A stretch of 64,000 nucleotides of DNA from G963662675 sp963662675 (lineage in GTDB: Bacteria; Bacteroidota; Bacteroidia; Bacteroidales; Prolixibacteraceae): contig CAXXHP010000002.1 in the NCBI GenBank assembly GCA_963662675.2, forward strand, positions 434,001 through 498,000. The letters run 5' to 3'. The notes beneath the pieces were generated by a model that was given only the letters and a program-made list of their open reading frames with translations, made no database searches and was not told where the DNA came from. Position numbers and translations under genes: made by a program. The stretch's first letter is position 1, and each line of letters starts with the position of its first letter. Below, piece by piece: positions 27,128-38,600 of the stretch.

Positions 27128-27165
27128 AAAATCCTGGTTTCGATTATTCGGGCCAGGATTTTTTT
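27128..27165 (+). terminator. Rho-independent terminator after the second TonB gene
   Basis: AAAATCCTGG / CCAGGATTTT perfect ten-base stem, 15-base loop, then a seven-T run. It precedes hflX by 20 bases and so insulates hflX from the TonB unit. Confidence 0.9.
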
Positions 27166-27185
27166 ATGGAACTAATTAGAGTTGA

Positions 27186-28397
27186 ATGATTGACACTTCC
27201 CCACAACAAGAAACGGTAGTCTTAATTGGTCTAATAAGTCAGGATCAGGATGAAAGACAAGCCCAGGAATATCTGGATGAGCTTGAATTTTTAGTTGATA
27301 CCGCTGGGGCAGTTGTAAAGAAACAATTTTTTCAACGTCTGGATTTCCCCAATCCAGTAACCTTTGTAGGATCCGGTAAGCTTGATGAAATTAAAAACTT
27401 TGTCAAAAGAAACGAGATTAATACCGTTATCTTTGACGATGAGCTAAGCCCTACTCAATTAAGAAACATTGAACGAGTTCTGGAATGCAAGGTTATTGAC
27501 CGAACCAATTTAATACTTGATATTTTTGCCAGAAGGGCTCAAACGGCACATGCCAAGACTCAGGTTGAATTGGCTCAATACCAGTATCTACTTCCTCGGC
27601 TGACACGTTTATGGACGCACTTGGAACGACAACGTGGGGGCATTGGTATGCGTGGCCCCGGTGAAGCCCAAATTGAAACTGACCGGAGGATAATTCTCGA
27701 TAAAATTTCACGCTTAAAAGAGCAGCTTAAAAAAATAGACAAACAAAAGGCTACACAACGAAAAAATCGAGGGAAGTTAGTACGTGTTGCATTAGTCGGC
27801 TACACCAATGTTGGCAAATCAACCATCATGAATATGTTGGCAAAATCTGAAGTTTTTGCTGAAAACAAATTGTTTGCAACACTAGATACAACTGTCAGAA
27901 AAGTGGTTATTGGCAATCTACCTTTTTTATTATCCGACACTGTCGGATTCATTCGCAAACTACCACATGGGTTGGTTGAGTCATTTAAATCCACCTTGGA
28001 CGAGGTCAGAGAAGCAGATTTGCTTATACATGTTGTTGATATATCTCATCCCGGTTTTGAAGAGCAAATTGACACAGTAACCCAAACGCTTGCTGACATT
28101 AATGCCAGCGATAAAGCAACAATCTATCTGTTTAATAAGATTGATATTTTCAACTTCGTGAAAAAAGAGGAGGATGACCTAAGTCCTAAAAAGAAAGAAA
28201 ACAATTCGTTGGAGGACTGGAAAAACAGTTGGATGGGGAAAAAAAATACGCCCTCTCTATTTATTTCGGCAGTTGAAAAAGAAAATATAGATGATTTCAA
28301 GAAAACGCTGTATGAAGAAGTATTGAAAATACACATCACCCGTTTCCCATACAATGACTTTCTTTATGATCCGGAATGGATTGTGCCTTCAGAGTAA
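27186..28397 (+). CDS. hflX: GTPase HflX
   Basis: A 403-residue ribosome-associated GTPase. The N-terminal HflX domain has the glycine-rich FVGSGKLDEI, HAKTQVELAQYQYLLPRL and the RGGIGMRGPGEAQIETDRR loop. The G domain has the P-loop GYTNVGKST (about 205-213), the switch II DTVGFIRKLPH (about 251-261) and NKID at about 317-320. It ends with SAVEKENIDDF, the G5 motif. HflX splits stalled 70S ribosomes under stress. Length and order are standard. It is convergent with the DUF3352-type gene with a 10-base gap. Confidence 0.97.
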   Translation: MIDTSPQQETVVLIGLISQDQDERQAQEYLDELEFLVDTAGAVVKKQFFQRLDFPNPVTFVGSGKLDEIKNFVKRNEINTVIFDDELSPTQLRNIERVLECKVIDRTNLILDIFARRAQTAHAKTQVELAQYQYLLPRLTRLWTHLERQRGGIGMRGPGEAQIETDRRIILDKISRLKEQLKKIDKQKATQRKNRGKLVRVALVGYTNVGKSTIMNMLAKSEVFAENKLFATLDTTVRKVVIGNLPFLLSDTVGFIRKLPHGLVESFKSTLDEVREADLLIHVVDISHPGFEEQIDTVTQTLADINASDKATIYLFNKIDIFNFVKKEEDDLSPKKKENNSLEDWKNSWMGKKNTPSLFISAVEKENIDDFKKTLYEEVLKIHITRFPYNDFLYDPEWIVPSE

Positions 28398-28407
28398 TGA
28401 TTAACAA

Positions 28408-31152
28408 CTACTCAATTTTATAATTTAATAAGCTGTGATCTTCACTGCCAACCAGCAAATTTAAATACGGGCTGCCTTCTGTTAAGGAACCGATACTAAA
28501 TTCTGTATTTCCTTGCAAAGGAAACCCTTCAGAAAGGTTACCATTGGTGCTCAACAGATAAATCCGGTTTTCTTCCTCACACACAATCCCAATTTTAATA
28601 TCTGCAGTAGAAAAAGAAAAAACAGTAGGAATTTCTGAGATTAACTTATCGAATTTATAATCAAACATCTTCTTTCCCTTGTCAGAAAAAGCGAAGATTT
28701 CATTCTCGTCAGCAATAATAAAATCGGTTTTTCCATCCGCATTCAAATCTTCAGCCTTAAAATAATGTGCCTCTCCATATTTGCCGATGTCGAGTATGGC
28801 TGATTCTCCATCAAAATATTGAATGTGCACCAGTCCCTCAGCATCAGTTGTTACGATAGCTGTTTTGTTGCCCTCCGCAATTTGAAGGTCATTTCCTGAA
28901 CGGTTAAAACTATCAGACGTCGAAACGCGCGTGTTGCCCTGCCGGTCTAAGAGGTAGGTTTTATATTGGTCGGAAAAAACAATATAATCCTTATTCTCAA
29001 CCCTGAGATGTTTAATTGGATTTTTCACTTCGCCTTCAGTTTTATCAAACTTCCATCCGGATACCACATTTCCATCTCTGTCGTAAGCAAAAACCTGCTT
29101 GTTCTCACAAGCCACAAAAAAACGATAGTTCCGGCTATTGTCGTAATCAAAAACAGACACTCCATTTGTAGTCGGTGAACTGAACTTGATAGGAAACTTG
29201 GCCACGTTTTTTCCATTTCGATCAATAAGAAATAACTGACTTTTGGTATTAAAAAGATATTGGAGTTTCCCATTCCTATAATAATCTACCTGATAAATCT
29301 CGCTTAATATTTTTTCAGGCAGGCCTATGTTCCAAAGCGTGGCTCCTTCCTTATTAATTAGATGTAAATTATTTATATCGTCCTGAATAATGACTTCCTT
29401 ATCTTTAGGATCATTGTGATTAACAACAATCTGAGGTCTTGAAGAAATGGTGCTCTCAAGCTTAGTTTGCCAAACGATTTGCGGTTCTTCTTTTACCACT
29501 GGATTAAACTTCAAATAGAGATTATTTAGAAACTCTCCTGAATTTTCTGAAAATTGCCACCCTAATGCATAAAATTTCCGAACTCCCATTTCGTTTAATT
29601 TAAGTGCGTCAGCCAGATTATCCTGCAAATAGTAATCTTTTAAATTGAATGCCTTTGAAAGGTTCATGTAGAAATAGAAATTAGAGCGTGATGACATCTC
29701 TTGGTTAAATTCCTGAAAGGAAATATCCTTATCCAGTGTCTCAGAGAACTCCAAATCATGAATATAGCTTTTCAATGCTATTTCACTGTCTGCAAATATG
29801 ATGTAATTATCGTAAAGACACATGTAATTGCTCTCAACAGCTGAAAATACTTTCCCAAAAATCAATTCCGGTATGTCTTTAAAAGGAAACTGATATATTG
29901 TATAAGACTTATCACTACTTATTTGATGACTGCTCTGCATATTTTCCAGACTAGTATCTTTTGCCTTTGCATAGTTTTGAAGTATTGGCAACAAAACCTC
30001 CTTGGCAACAGATTGTCCTTTTACTTCAACAATAAAGAAACGGTTAATTGTAGGTTCATTTTGAAGTACCTGCCCAAATGTAATTGCAAAGTTATCGTCC
30101 ACAACATCCTGAAGAAGTGACATAAATGGCTCTTTAGAATACTTCTCAAGTGCTTTTAATTTGGTTTCTCTGGTATAATAAGAACCTTCTTGTTTTAAAT
30201 ACGCTTCATATTTTTCCTGAAATCCTGCAAAATCCTGCAAGTTAAGGTTGATGAAAAGACTCGTATTGGCAGATAAAACTTCATCCATATTAAAACGCCC
30301 AGCTTCCTGTTCATTAAAAACATTTAGGTAATTATCATTCGAAAAGCTAAATCCACTGAATAGTAACTCTGAATCGTTCAATTTCACATCCAATTCTGTC
30401 CAATCCGAAAAATCAGATATTTGTCGAACCATGCTGCGAAACTTTGAAGCAGACGCCTTTTCAAGAAGCAGAGGAATACTGCTATGGTTAATAAACAGAT
30501 TAAAGGCAGAACTGCTGCTAACGGTTGTATATAGACTTTGAAAAAGTTCCTGATCGAGTAAATTATCGGCAGATATCTGTCTTATGGCTTCTTCTACAAA
30601 TAAGGCATAACGACTAAATAAGAAAATGCCATTCTCCTCTGCAAAATGAAATTCCTGGGTTCCGCTTTTATAAAGATATATGTCGGTATTATCGTAGGTG
30701 CGTTTAGTAAGTGATGCCGAATAGGATTGCGTTATACTAGAAGCTAGATCAATTAGGCTAGAAACCTCTGAACGATTCTTTAAACTGAATGCGAATAAAC
30801 ACGCGGTGTTATCTTTTCCCTCCAGATTAAAAGCAACAAGCAACGATTTGCCTTGAACGATTTTCCCTAATTGTGGGTTTGCTTCAAAAAGTGTTTTAAC
30901 ACTGTTTACATCGTTCCAAAAAGTTTGGAGGCCTGGTATTGATTGTAATTCATTAACAAGGGGGTTATTGCTGCTAACCTCATTCAGAAATGACTTAACA
31001 CTTGGCAACTCCACCACCAAAGGTGTTTTTGTTGGAATGGCCATAAATGCAGAGTTTTCGGAAAAACTCTCAGATTGGCGAACAATAAAGAACCAAGCTG
31101 CACCAAGAATGATAATAAGAGCAATTATTATAGATAAAACGATCTTGCGCAT
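28408..31152 (-). CDS. Membrane-anchored DUF3352-like protein with C-terminal propeller-like repeats
   Basis: A 914-residue protein from the start at 31152 (MRKIVLSIIIALIIILGAAWFF), which gives one N-terminal membrane helix; the longer frame adds 20 unlikely residues. Residues to about 570 resemble DUF3352 and related Bacteroidota envelope proteins. The C-terminal part has repeated strands such as LLDRQGNTR, AYDRDGNVVSGWKFD, ADLNADGKTDFIIADENEIFAFSDKGKKMF and LLSTNGNLSEGFPL, which look like FG-GAP/beta-propeller blades with Asp-rich loops. Function is unknown. It is on the same strand as the U32 gene and starts 97 bases after it. Confidence 0.72.
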   Translation of the reverse strand: MRKIVLSIIIALIIILGAAWFFIVRQSESFSENSAFMAIPTKTPLVVELPSVKSFLNEVSSNNPLVNELQSIPGLQTFWNDVNSVKTLFEANPQLGKIVQGKSLLVAFNLEGKDNTACLFAFSLKNRSEVSSLIDLASSITQSYSASLTKRTYDNTDIYLYKSGTQEFHFAEENGIFLFSRYALFVEEAIRQISADNLLDQELFQSLYTTVSSSSAFNLFINHSSIPLLLEKASASKFRSMVRQISDFSDWTELDVKLNDSELLFSGFSFSNDNYLNVFNEQEAGRFNMDEVLSANTSLFINLNLQDFAGFQEKYEAYLKQEGSYYTRETKLKALEKYSKEPFMSLLQDVVDDNFAITFGQVLQNEPTINRFFIVEVKGQSVAKEVLLPILQNYAKAKDTSLENMQSSHQISSDKSYTIYQFPFKDIPELIFGKVFSAVESNYMCLYDNYIIFADSEIALKSYIHDLEFSETLDKDISFQEFNQEMSSRSNFYFYMNLSKAFNLKDYYLQDNLADALKLNEMGVRKFYALGWQFSENSGEFLNNLYLKFNPVVKEEPQIVWQTKLESTISSRPQIVVNHNDPKDKEVIIQDDINNLHLINKEGATLWNIGLPEKILSEIYQVDYYRNGKLQYLFNTKSQLFLIDRNGKNVAKFPIKFSSPTTNGVSVFDYDNSRNYRFFVACENKQVFAYDRDGNVVSGWKFDKTEGEVKNPIKHLRVENKDYIVFSDQYKTYLLDRQGNTRVSTSDSFNRSGNDLQIAEGNKTAIVTTDAEGLVHIQYFDGESAILDIGKYGEAHYFKAEDLNADGKTDFIIADENEIFAFSDKGKKMFDYKFDKLISEIPTVFSFSTADIKIGIVCEEENRIYLLSTNGNLSEGFPLQGNTEFSIGSLTEGSPYLNLLVGSEDHSLLNYKIE

Positions 31153-31249
31153 AATTCCAATTTTAAACCAAAAATAGTAAGAATGCCGGTCACAATGAAG
31201 ACAAATGAACACAGAATTATTCGGGATGAAAGGATTGCATTTGCCGGAC

Positions 31250-32509
31250 TTACTTTCGTTGCTTTACTTCGCTCGCTTTGACAATTTTATAAAGTTTATC
31301 TGATCGCCTGATTTTTTGATCTATGCGAACCGAGAAGAATTCTCCTTTTTGAGTTTCCTGCACCGGCTTTAGATTAACGCGAATTTCTTCGATCACTTTT
31401 TCCACAACACCTGTTGTCGGACCAGTAATAAGAATTTTGTCGCCCACTTTCAGACTGCCTGATTCCATCTTAAATTCGGCGACCTGAATATTGGGGAAAT
31501 AATTTATCCCTTTGCCGATATATAGTTTGCGCTCGGTTGCCATCGATCCGTAATTCTTGCTCCACTCTCCCAAGCGCTGTCCCATATAGTAGCCGTCCCA
31601 GAACCCACGGTTAAAGACTGTTGCCAAACGAATATCCCAGCTGTCAATTTTCTCTTGGGTAAATTCTCCATCAAAATAAGCATCAACTGCTTCACGGTAA
31701 CATTCAGAAACCGTTTTTACATATTCCGCAGAACGGGCACGTCCCTCAATTTTTAAAACAGACACTCCCGCATCCAGTAATTTATTCAGAAAATGAATGG
31801 TTTTCAAGTCTTTTGGGGACATGATATATTCATTGTCGATTTCTAGTTCAGCTCCTGTTTCCTGATCAGTAACAGTGTATGCTCTCCTGCATGTTTGCAT
31901 GCAACTGCCACGATTGGCTGATGAATTCATTTCGTGCAGGCTCAGGTAACACTTGCCAGATACAGCCATACATAAGGCTCCATGGACAAACATCTCCAGT
32001 TTCACCAGCTCTCCTTTGGGACCAGTTATATTTTGTTCTTTTATCTGTTTGCTAATTTCGCCAACACGTTCTACGTTCATTTCGCGTGCTAAAACAACAA
32101 CGTCGGCATATTGAGAATAGAACTTTACTGCCTCAATATTTGTGATGTTTAACTGAGTAGAAATATGCACTTCAACCCCAACAGAACGGGCATATACAAT
32201 GGCAGAAATGTCGCTGGCAATAATAGCTGAAATTCCAGCCTCTTTTGCTGCATCAATAATTCGATACAGCTTTTCCAATTCACCATCAAAAATTACCGTA
32301 TTGACAGTCAAATAAGTTTTCACGCCATGTCCATGCGCTTTCTCAGCTATTTCCTTTAAGTCTTCCAAGGTAAAATTGTTAGACGACCGGGCACGCATAT
32401 TTAATTGCTCAACTCCAAAATATACCGATCCTGCACCACCCTGAATGGCAGCAGAAAGTGATTCATAAGAACCAACAGGAGCCATTATTTCTACATCTCT
32501 TCTTTCCAT
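31250..32509 (-). CDS. Peptidase U32 family protein (YegQ/TrhP-like)
   Basis: A 419-residue U32-family protein. The N-terminal TIM-barrel region has APVGSYESLSAAIQGGAGSVYFGVEQLNMRA, and the family signature EMFVHGALCMAVSGKCYLS followed by the Cys cluster GSCMQTCRRAY. The C-terminal strand domain has GDKILITGPTTGV. YegQ/TrhP acts in 5-hydroxyuridine formation in tRNA with prephenate, while older annotations call the family collagenase-like. The exact target in this organism cannot be given from sequence. Confidence 0.88.
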   Translation of the reverse strand: MERRDVEIMAPVGSYESLSAAIQGGAGSVYFGVEQLNMRARSSNNFTLEDLKEIAEKAHGHGVKTYLTVNTVIFDGELEKLYRIIDAAKEAGISAIIASDISAIVYARSVGVEVHISTQLNITNIEAVKFYSQYADVVVLAREMNVERVGEISKQIKEQNITGPKGELVKLEMFVHGALCMAVSGKCYLSLHEMNSSANRGSCMQTCRRAYTVTDQETGAELEIDNEYIMSPKDLKTIHFLNKLLDAGVSVLKIEGRARSAEYVKTVSECYREAVDAYFDGEFTQEKIDSWDIRLATVFNRGFWDGYYMGQRLGEWSKNYGSMATERKLYIGKGINYFPNIQVAEFKMESGSLKVGDKILITGPTTGVVEKVIEEIRVNLKPVQETQKGEFFSVRIDQKIRRSDKLYKIVKASEVKQRK

Positions 32510-32615
32510 TCCTATATAAATATAGGTGGCAAAAATACATTTATTTTAGGGATACTCCAATCTCTGGGAAGAGATGAAATACAATAAGAGGATTACTAAC
32601 TAACTGATTATTTAT

Positions 32616-35600
32616 CTACTGAGCCAAAGTAAAACGGAAGCTAACTCCCAGATTACTATTTGATGTAGGGAATGAAGATGAGGTAAATGGTTTATTAATC
32701 GTTCTGTCGTAGTACAAACGCAATTTAAAGCGATCGCTTAAGTAGTAGTCAGCACTTGATTCAATAGCAATGGCATTTTGTCCAGCTGTAAGCTGGTCAT
32801 CAACTTCAACTAACTTGCGTAACAATGTCTTATTCTTTCTGAATGAAAGGGCGACATTAATAGTTAGGTCGTTGGAATAGGCCTTTTGTGAATTCTTAGT
32901 TTTTAGGATCAAATCCATTCTTTCAAAACGGTATCCCATTCCAACACTCACTTCACGGCTCAAAACCTCAGTCAACTGGTTATTAGCAAAATTCAAGGTT
33001 AGGTTACGTGTCCGGTTTATTTCTACCTGAGTAGAAAGATCATTTAACCAGGTAACATCCAAGTTGATCAACGGATTCAGTGATTCTGTAATACTGACAG
33101 AGTTAATATCATATTTATTGATGAAATCACCATTCAATTCACTCATCACATAACTCCAGCCATCATCAAAAGAAGTATCATCATACGAAAGATTCGTTGT
33201 AAAAGAACCAACATTATAGCTTGAGCGGTAAGAGTGAGAAATATCAATTGACTTAACAAACTTGTTTAAACCCTCAATGTTTGAGACGATGCCATCATAA
33301 GAGACCTTCCAGTTTGGGCGCAAATATTTAATTGACGGGAATGGCTCCAACGAAACTTTATCAGCTGACTGCCCTGTATAAGCAGCGATAAAGGCAGGGA
33401 TTAATACCTCCTGTGATGTGGAACTGTATCCAACAGGAAAGCCCGTCTCGGAATTCACCATCTCCGGATTATAACCGGCATTTGCATTTGCTACTCGACT
33501 CCCGGCCAATCGCTGAGCAATAACAATACGATTTTCCAACATCTTCTGATAGGCACCTGAAGCTTCAATTTCGGCATCTCCCATCTTACTAAAGGCTGTT
33601 TTCCATGTGTTAATGGACATGGTGAAATTACCCTTCAAAGTCCGGCTTGTGGGGTTAAATAATCCTGATTCACTATCATAAAAATAGTATTCGCTAATAT
33701 TTTCTGAATATGAACGGTTCGCAGTTAGTTCAACATCCAAGAAAGGCAAAGGCTCTAAACTTGCACGCACGCTAAAAGTTTCGTTATGACTTAAAATAAA
33801 GGGTGCATTTAATGTTGAGTCTCTAGTTATCCAACCATTTTCCGATGCATTTTGAGCAAAATTAGAATTTTGCCATCCAAACAAAAATGGTAACCCCGGA
33901 GCAGTAGATGAAGCAATTTGCCCGAATGTGGCCTGATCAGGTGTATAACGACCAGATCCAAAAATAGTTGGCTCTGGCAAAAAGCCCGGCAACACTGTTC
34001 CGTCAGTAGATGATAGTGAGAATGAAATACTTTTCAAGCTCATTAAAGTACGAGCAGTATACTGGCTTATTTTATATAAAAGATCACTCTCCATTTTTCG
34101 CTGACCTGTAATGCTAATCTTCCCATCTTCAACATTCGCGTTTGGAGTGAAGCTAATCCGATTGCTGCTTAATATCTCCACATCACCCTGAATAGATCTG
34201 CCGCTTGCATTCAACACAACTACCTCAACATCTTCGGTTTTCAAATTATGGGTGATAATAATTGCTGTATCTGCTTGCATTTCAAGCTTTGAAGCTGAGT
34301 ATTTGACTTCTTTTACCCTAAGGTCATCCTCTTTATTTTCTTCTTTTTTGGCAGCAGCTTTAGCTTTACTGCTAGAACTTCGTGCAGAACGCGTATTGCT
34401 TCCAATTTTTTGGTTTACTTCTTTTAGAAACGGTACTTTATTGTACAGATTTTGCATGGAAGCTTGCCCGTTTAATTGCATTACTCTTGAATTTTCAATG
34501 GTATTACCCAGTTCAATAGATTCATCAGTAATTGCTCCCGCGGTCCAGCCATACTGTGCCTGATATCTTCCGGACATCGTCATCCAGTTAAATATGGGTA
34601 TTTTATTTATTGGTAATTGGTATGATGCATTAATGGTATGGTTATAAAGAACAGGACGTCCCAAGCTTAAAAGGTTTGTCAAGATAGAATCTTTCTTCAA
34701 TTGATAATCATCATCCGACCGGTTAAAACGTCCTTCAGGCTCATCAATTCTAGCTGTTCCCTCTGACGAGAAATCAACTTTTAAGGAACGGGTCAGATTA
34801 TAACGTAAATCAAAGTTACGAGTCCAGAGAAATTCCTTCTCTACAGTTAGTGGTATAATCAAGTTCGTATTGGTAACATCCCGAGCTTGCTCTTCTTTAT
34901 AATATCGATATAACTCGGTTTGGTAGGAGATCAGTGTTGGCAGAGGTGAAAAATTAAACGATCTAATTAAGCCGAATGCCTTTCCTTTAAATAGTTTTGA
35001 ATTTTTTAAAGGCTCAACGTAATTCGCACGATTGCTGTAATTATAATTTAATGAAAATCGATAATTCTTCTCGATGCTGTATTTGGTGCTTACATCCCGT
35101 GTTTTCTCAATATTGTGTGCGAATGAAAGAGCAAAATTTGTAGGATCATATAAACGAGGACTACCAGATTTATTGCTTTTATCAACCTTGACATTATTCA
35201 AGACAACACTCGTGAAACTAGAATAATCCTGAGCCATTTTTTTTACAGAGTCTTTTTCAGCCTGCGTATTTAAATTTCGCAGGGTCTCTTTCATTGTGAT
35301 ATCCGGGTCGAGCGGGTTGTATTTTGGGTTACTAATACTCTTTGACACTCCAACATAGAGAGGAATCTTGACTTGTGAACTCGTAGGGAAAAACTTACCA
35401 AGCTCAAAGTTTGAAGAGATATCATATTCAGTTAAATCGTCCATTGAACGTTCACTCACATTCTGGTCTATACTTCCAAACCCTGTTGTACGATGACGAC
35501 CTGCAATAACCACCGAGCCTAAATCGGCCAGTCGTGTTGACACCCGAACATTGGCAGCCCAACCTCCATCTTCATCAAAATCCGTTAAGCGAAGTTCATT

Positions 35601-38600
35601 TGTCCAAACCTCAACGGATCTTGCCCCGGGGTTGTATGTGCCTTGATTTTTATGGCGGATACCCATCATCATGACTTCTACATTTCCCAAATTTGGGTTA
35701 CCCTTTATTTTAACAAGATTATTATTGTTATTCCAACCTTCATGTACCTTCTCGTAAACATCCGACATTGAAATAGTTGATCCTGTCGACCTAAGCTCAT
35801 CATTTCGATTTAATTTCGCTTCAGTAAACAACGAAAGAGGGATGTTGATCCTGTTTGCATCGGGCCAAACGGCATAGCGGTCTTCTTCATTATCGCTATT
35901 GTAAATTCCCATTGGATCTGTTAATGCCAACGGCACTTCGTACTCATAATAGTTGTAACTATAATCCGATCCGATCCGAACAAAGAAATACAAATCATTA
36001 TCGTCTAATGGATAACCCTCTATTTCTTCTGCATGAACCTCCAGCTTTAAGCGTTTATACTGACGAAAGTCCATCCCTATATTTTTGTAAGCAGCGCGCG
36101 CATCTCCCTGTTCTAAATCGGTAACCTTTAATACCATTGATTGCTCATTCAGCTGAAGCATCTGCGCGTTTGATGGATCGATAACCCTGTCGATTCCGGG
36201 AGGTAAAACGTAATTAATAGGATCCCTGTCGCTATTTTCTTCAATATTTACTGCCGAAACTTCAAATTCGGTATTCTCAGTTCCAACAACGACCTCATCA
36301 TCTACCTCGTCAGTATATCTCCTCCAATCGGCACGCACCAAATTAAGTGTTGCAAAGCGCATAATAACCGGATCTTCAAATTCACGAAGAAACATACGCA
36401 TAAAGCGAATTGATTTAAAATCAGATATACTACCAATTGTCTGGTCCGGTTGTTTAACAGGGACTTTAAACTGATACCATGTCACCTCGCTAACCTGCCC
36501 GTTTGCCAGCTCAACAGTTGCTGTTCTACTATCCGCAATGTGATTCTCCCCAACAACCATGTCTTCAGGTCGAATACTTACCCGATATTGATAGTACCGT
36601 TCGTATTCATTTAGCGTGTTATCGTCATTAATGTCTTCAACATCGGGTATGGTTGAAGCTGAAGTTGTATAAGATTCAGGAGATTTTGCCGCAGGAACGG
36701 AGTTTCCTTCAAGACCGTTATATTTTTTGTAGCGTTCGAGTATGCTTAACTGTTGCTCGTCGTAAATCTCTCCTCGATAATAGTGATAATCATCACCTGC
36801 CGGGTCAATAAAAACTTCATTATAAACAAGCGGATCAAGTATACTCTGCACAGACGTCAGGTAATTGTTAAAATATTGTTGCTCATCTGCATCTCCAAGG
36901 CCATCAAGCCCAACGTCTTGGCGAAGTACAGCATTATCATCTGTTACAAAACTGTTTGTAATTTGTTGTTGTGAAGAAACGCGCCCCCAAATTGTAGAAT
37001 CAACTTCTGTAATCACTTCTGTTTCGGGCAATCCGTTTTCAAATGACTTTCGTGAATCTTTCAAAATATCTTCAGAAATATCACCTAGGTTAAGATACAT
37101 GTCACCACCTTGTTGCACACCCAAAGTGTCATTCACAAATGGATCCATTAACCAGAATTCGATATACTCGATATTTGCAGATTCAAAATTAGTCGTTTCA
37201 ATCTCACGCATAATACCACCCCATCTTGATGCCGGATTCTGAAGCGTACCGTCAGTATTGATTCCTGAAGAATAGCTTGAGCTTTCAGCATCAAAGTTAT
37301 ATGGGCCACGTTCTTCCGGATAATAAGCCAAATCGAGTACCGATATATTGGTTGGGACTCCGGTTTCTGTTTCTTTTTCAGGAAAAAGTTCTCTCTCAAA
37401 AACTTCGCGCACCAGATGGTTTGACTTTTGTGTTTTATCCGCTTTTATATGGGCTGGTGTTTGAGCAGTACTTCTTAAGAATAAAGGATCAATGACATAC
37501 CAAGCCAACTTGGCACGGTTGAATCCATAGGCCAAATCATCATTCACTTCTGCTTCTGGGAACATCGCCTGTTTTTGTGGCGTACTGGCCAATACCCATG
37601 ATTGTTTCGACTTGATATTTATTGTCGTTTTTGTTGACTCAAAATCATCAATATACACTGTGCCTTCCTTATCAACTACATTGGAATGTCCCGGAAGTAA
37701 CTGTGCAAACTCAGCTTCCATTGCAATCGTTGATTTTTCTTTCGTTTCGATAAAGGGAAGTTTGTCTACTAAATTCGTCAATAATTGTGATTCGGTGCTG
37801 TACGTTGCATCCAACCCAAGCATGGTATTAGAAATTGGATCTTCGCCATAGTCCACCTTTTGAGTTAGTGGGCGTTCACTTAAATGCAAAACAGTAGCTC
37901 CCAAATTAAAATTGTCAGAAAAAGCATAGTTCGCATGTGTCCCAATCATGGTTTTTCGCTGAACCGTAAATAAGTCTTCACTTTCTGTTGAAACAGTAAT
38001 AGTAGTTCCTGATTCTAATAGTGATTCATTAATAATCTTAACTCTTCCTAAGGTGTAGTCTACTGTATAGTCAATGTTCTCTGTTAATTCAACCCCTCCA
38101 GCTGTAACAGTAACCGAGCCCTCTGCCAGATTAAAGGTTCCTAAAGAGATCTCAGAACTTGACGAGCCTGAATAACTTCCTTTTAATACAAATTTATTGT
38201 GTGCCGCATCTTGTTCTGCGTATGTTTTTGTGGAATCGTATAAAGATTGATAGACATATTTATCGATATAAGAAGACCCAATGAGTGAATCACTCAGATA
38301 ACTACCAAACGGTTCAACAGAAGGGAAAATAACACGCCCGGTAGAAGGCAAAACCGTAATTCCTTCAATAAAGTCAAAAACCCCATTACTTCCCGGGTCA
38401 AGTTGTGAATTAAGGTTGTCCAAATTCAATACATTTAAAAGAATATGCCCTTTTAGGTTTGATTCGGGTAAATAATTCAGATATGTCCCTGTGGAATCAT
38501 TTAGGTATAAAACATCCAGTTTAAAATCATCTTCTGTCAATTCATAGGCATCCAAACTATAGATATTCTTCATCATGAGTTTCCATGTCGGCAATTTTGG

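Noticed and set aside
36865..37242. A 125-codon plus-strand frame inside sprA.
   Set aside because: sprA is a continuous 2512-codon frame with clear family content, so this is a shadow frame.
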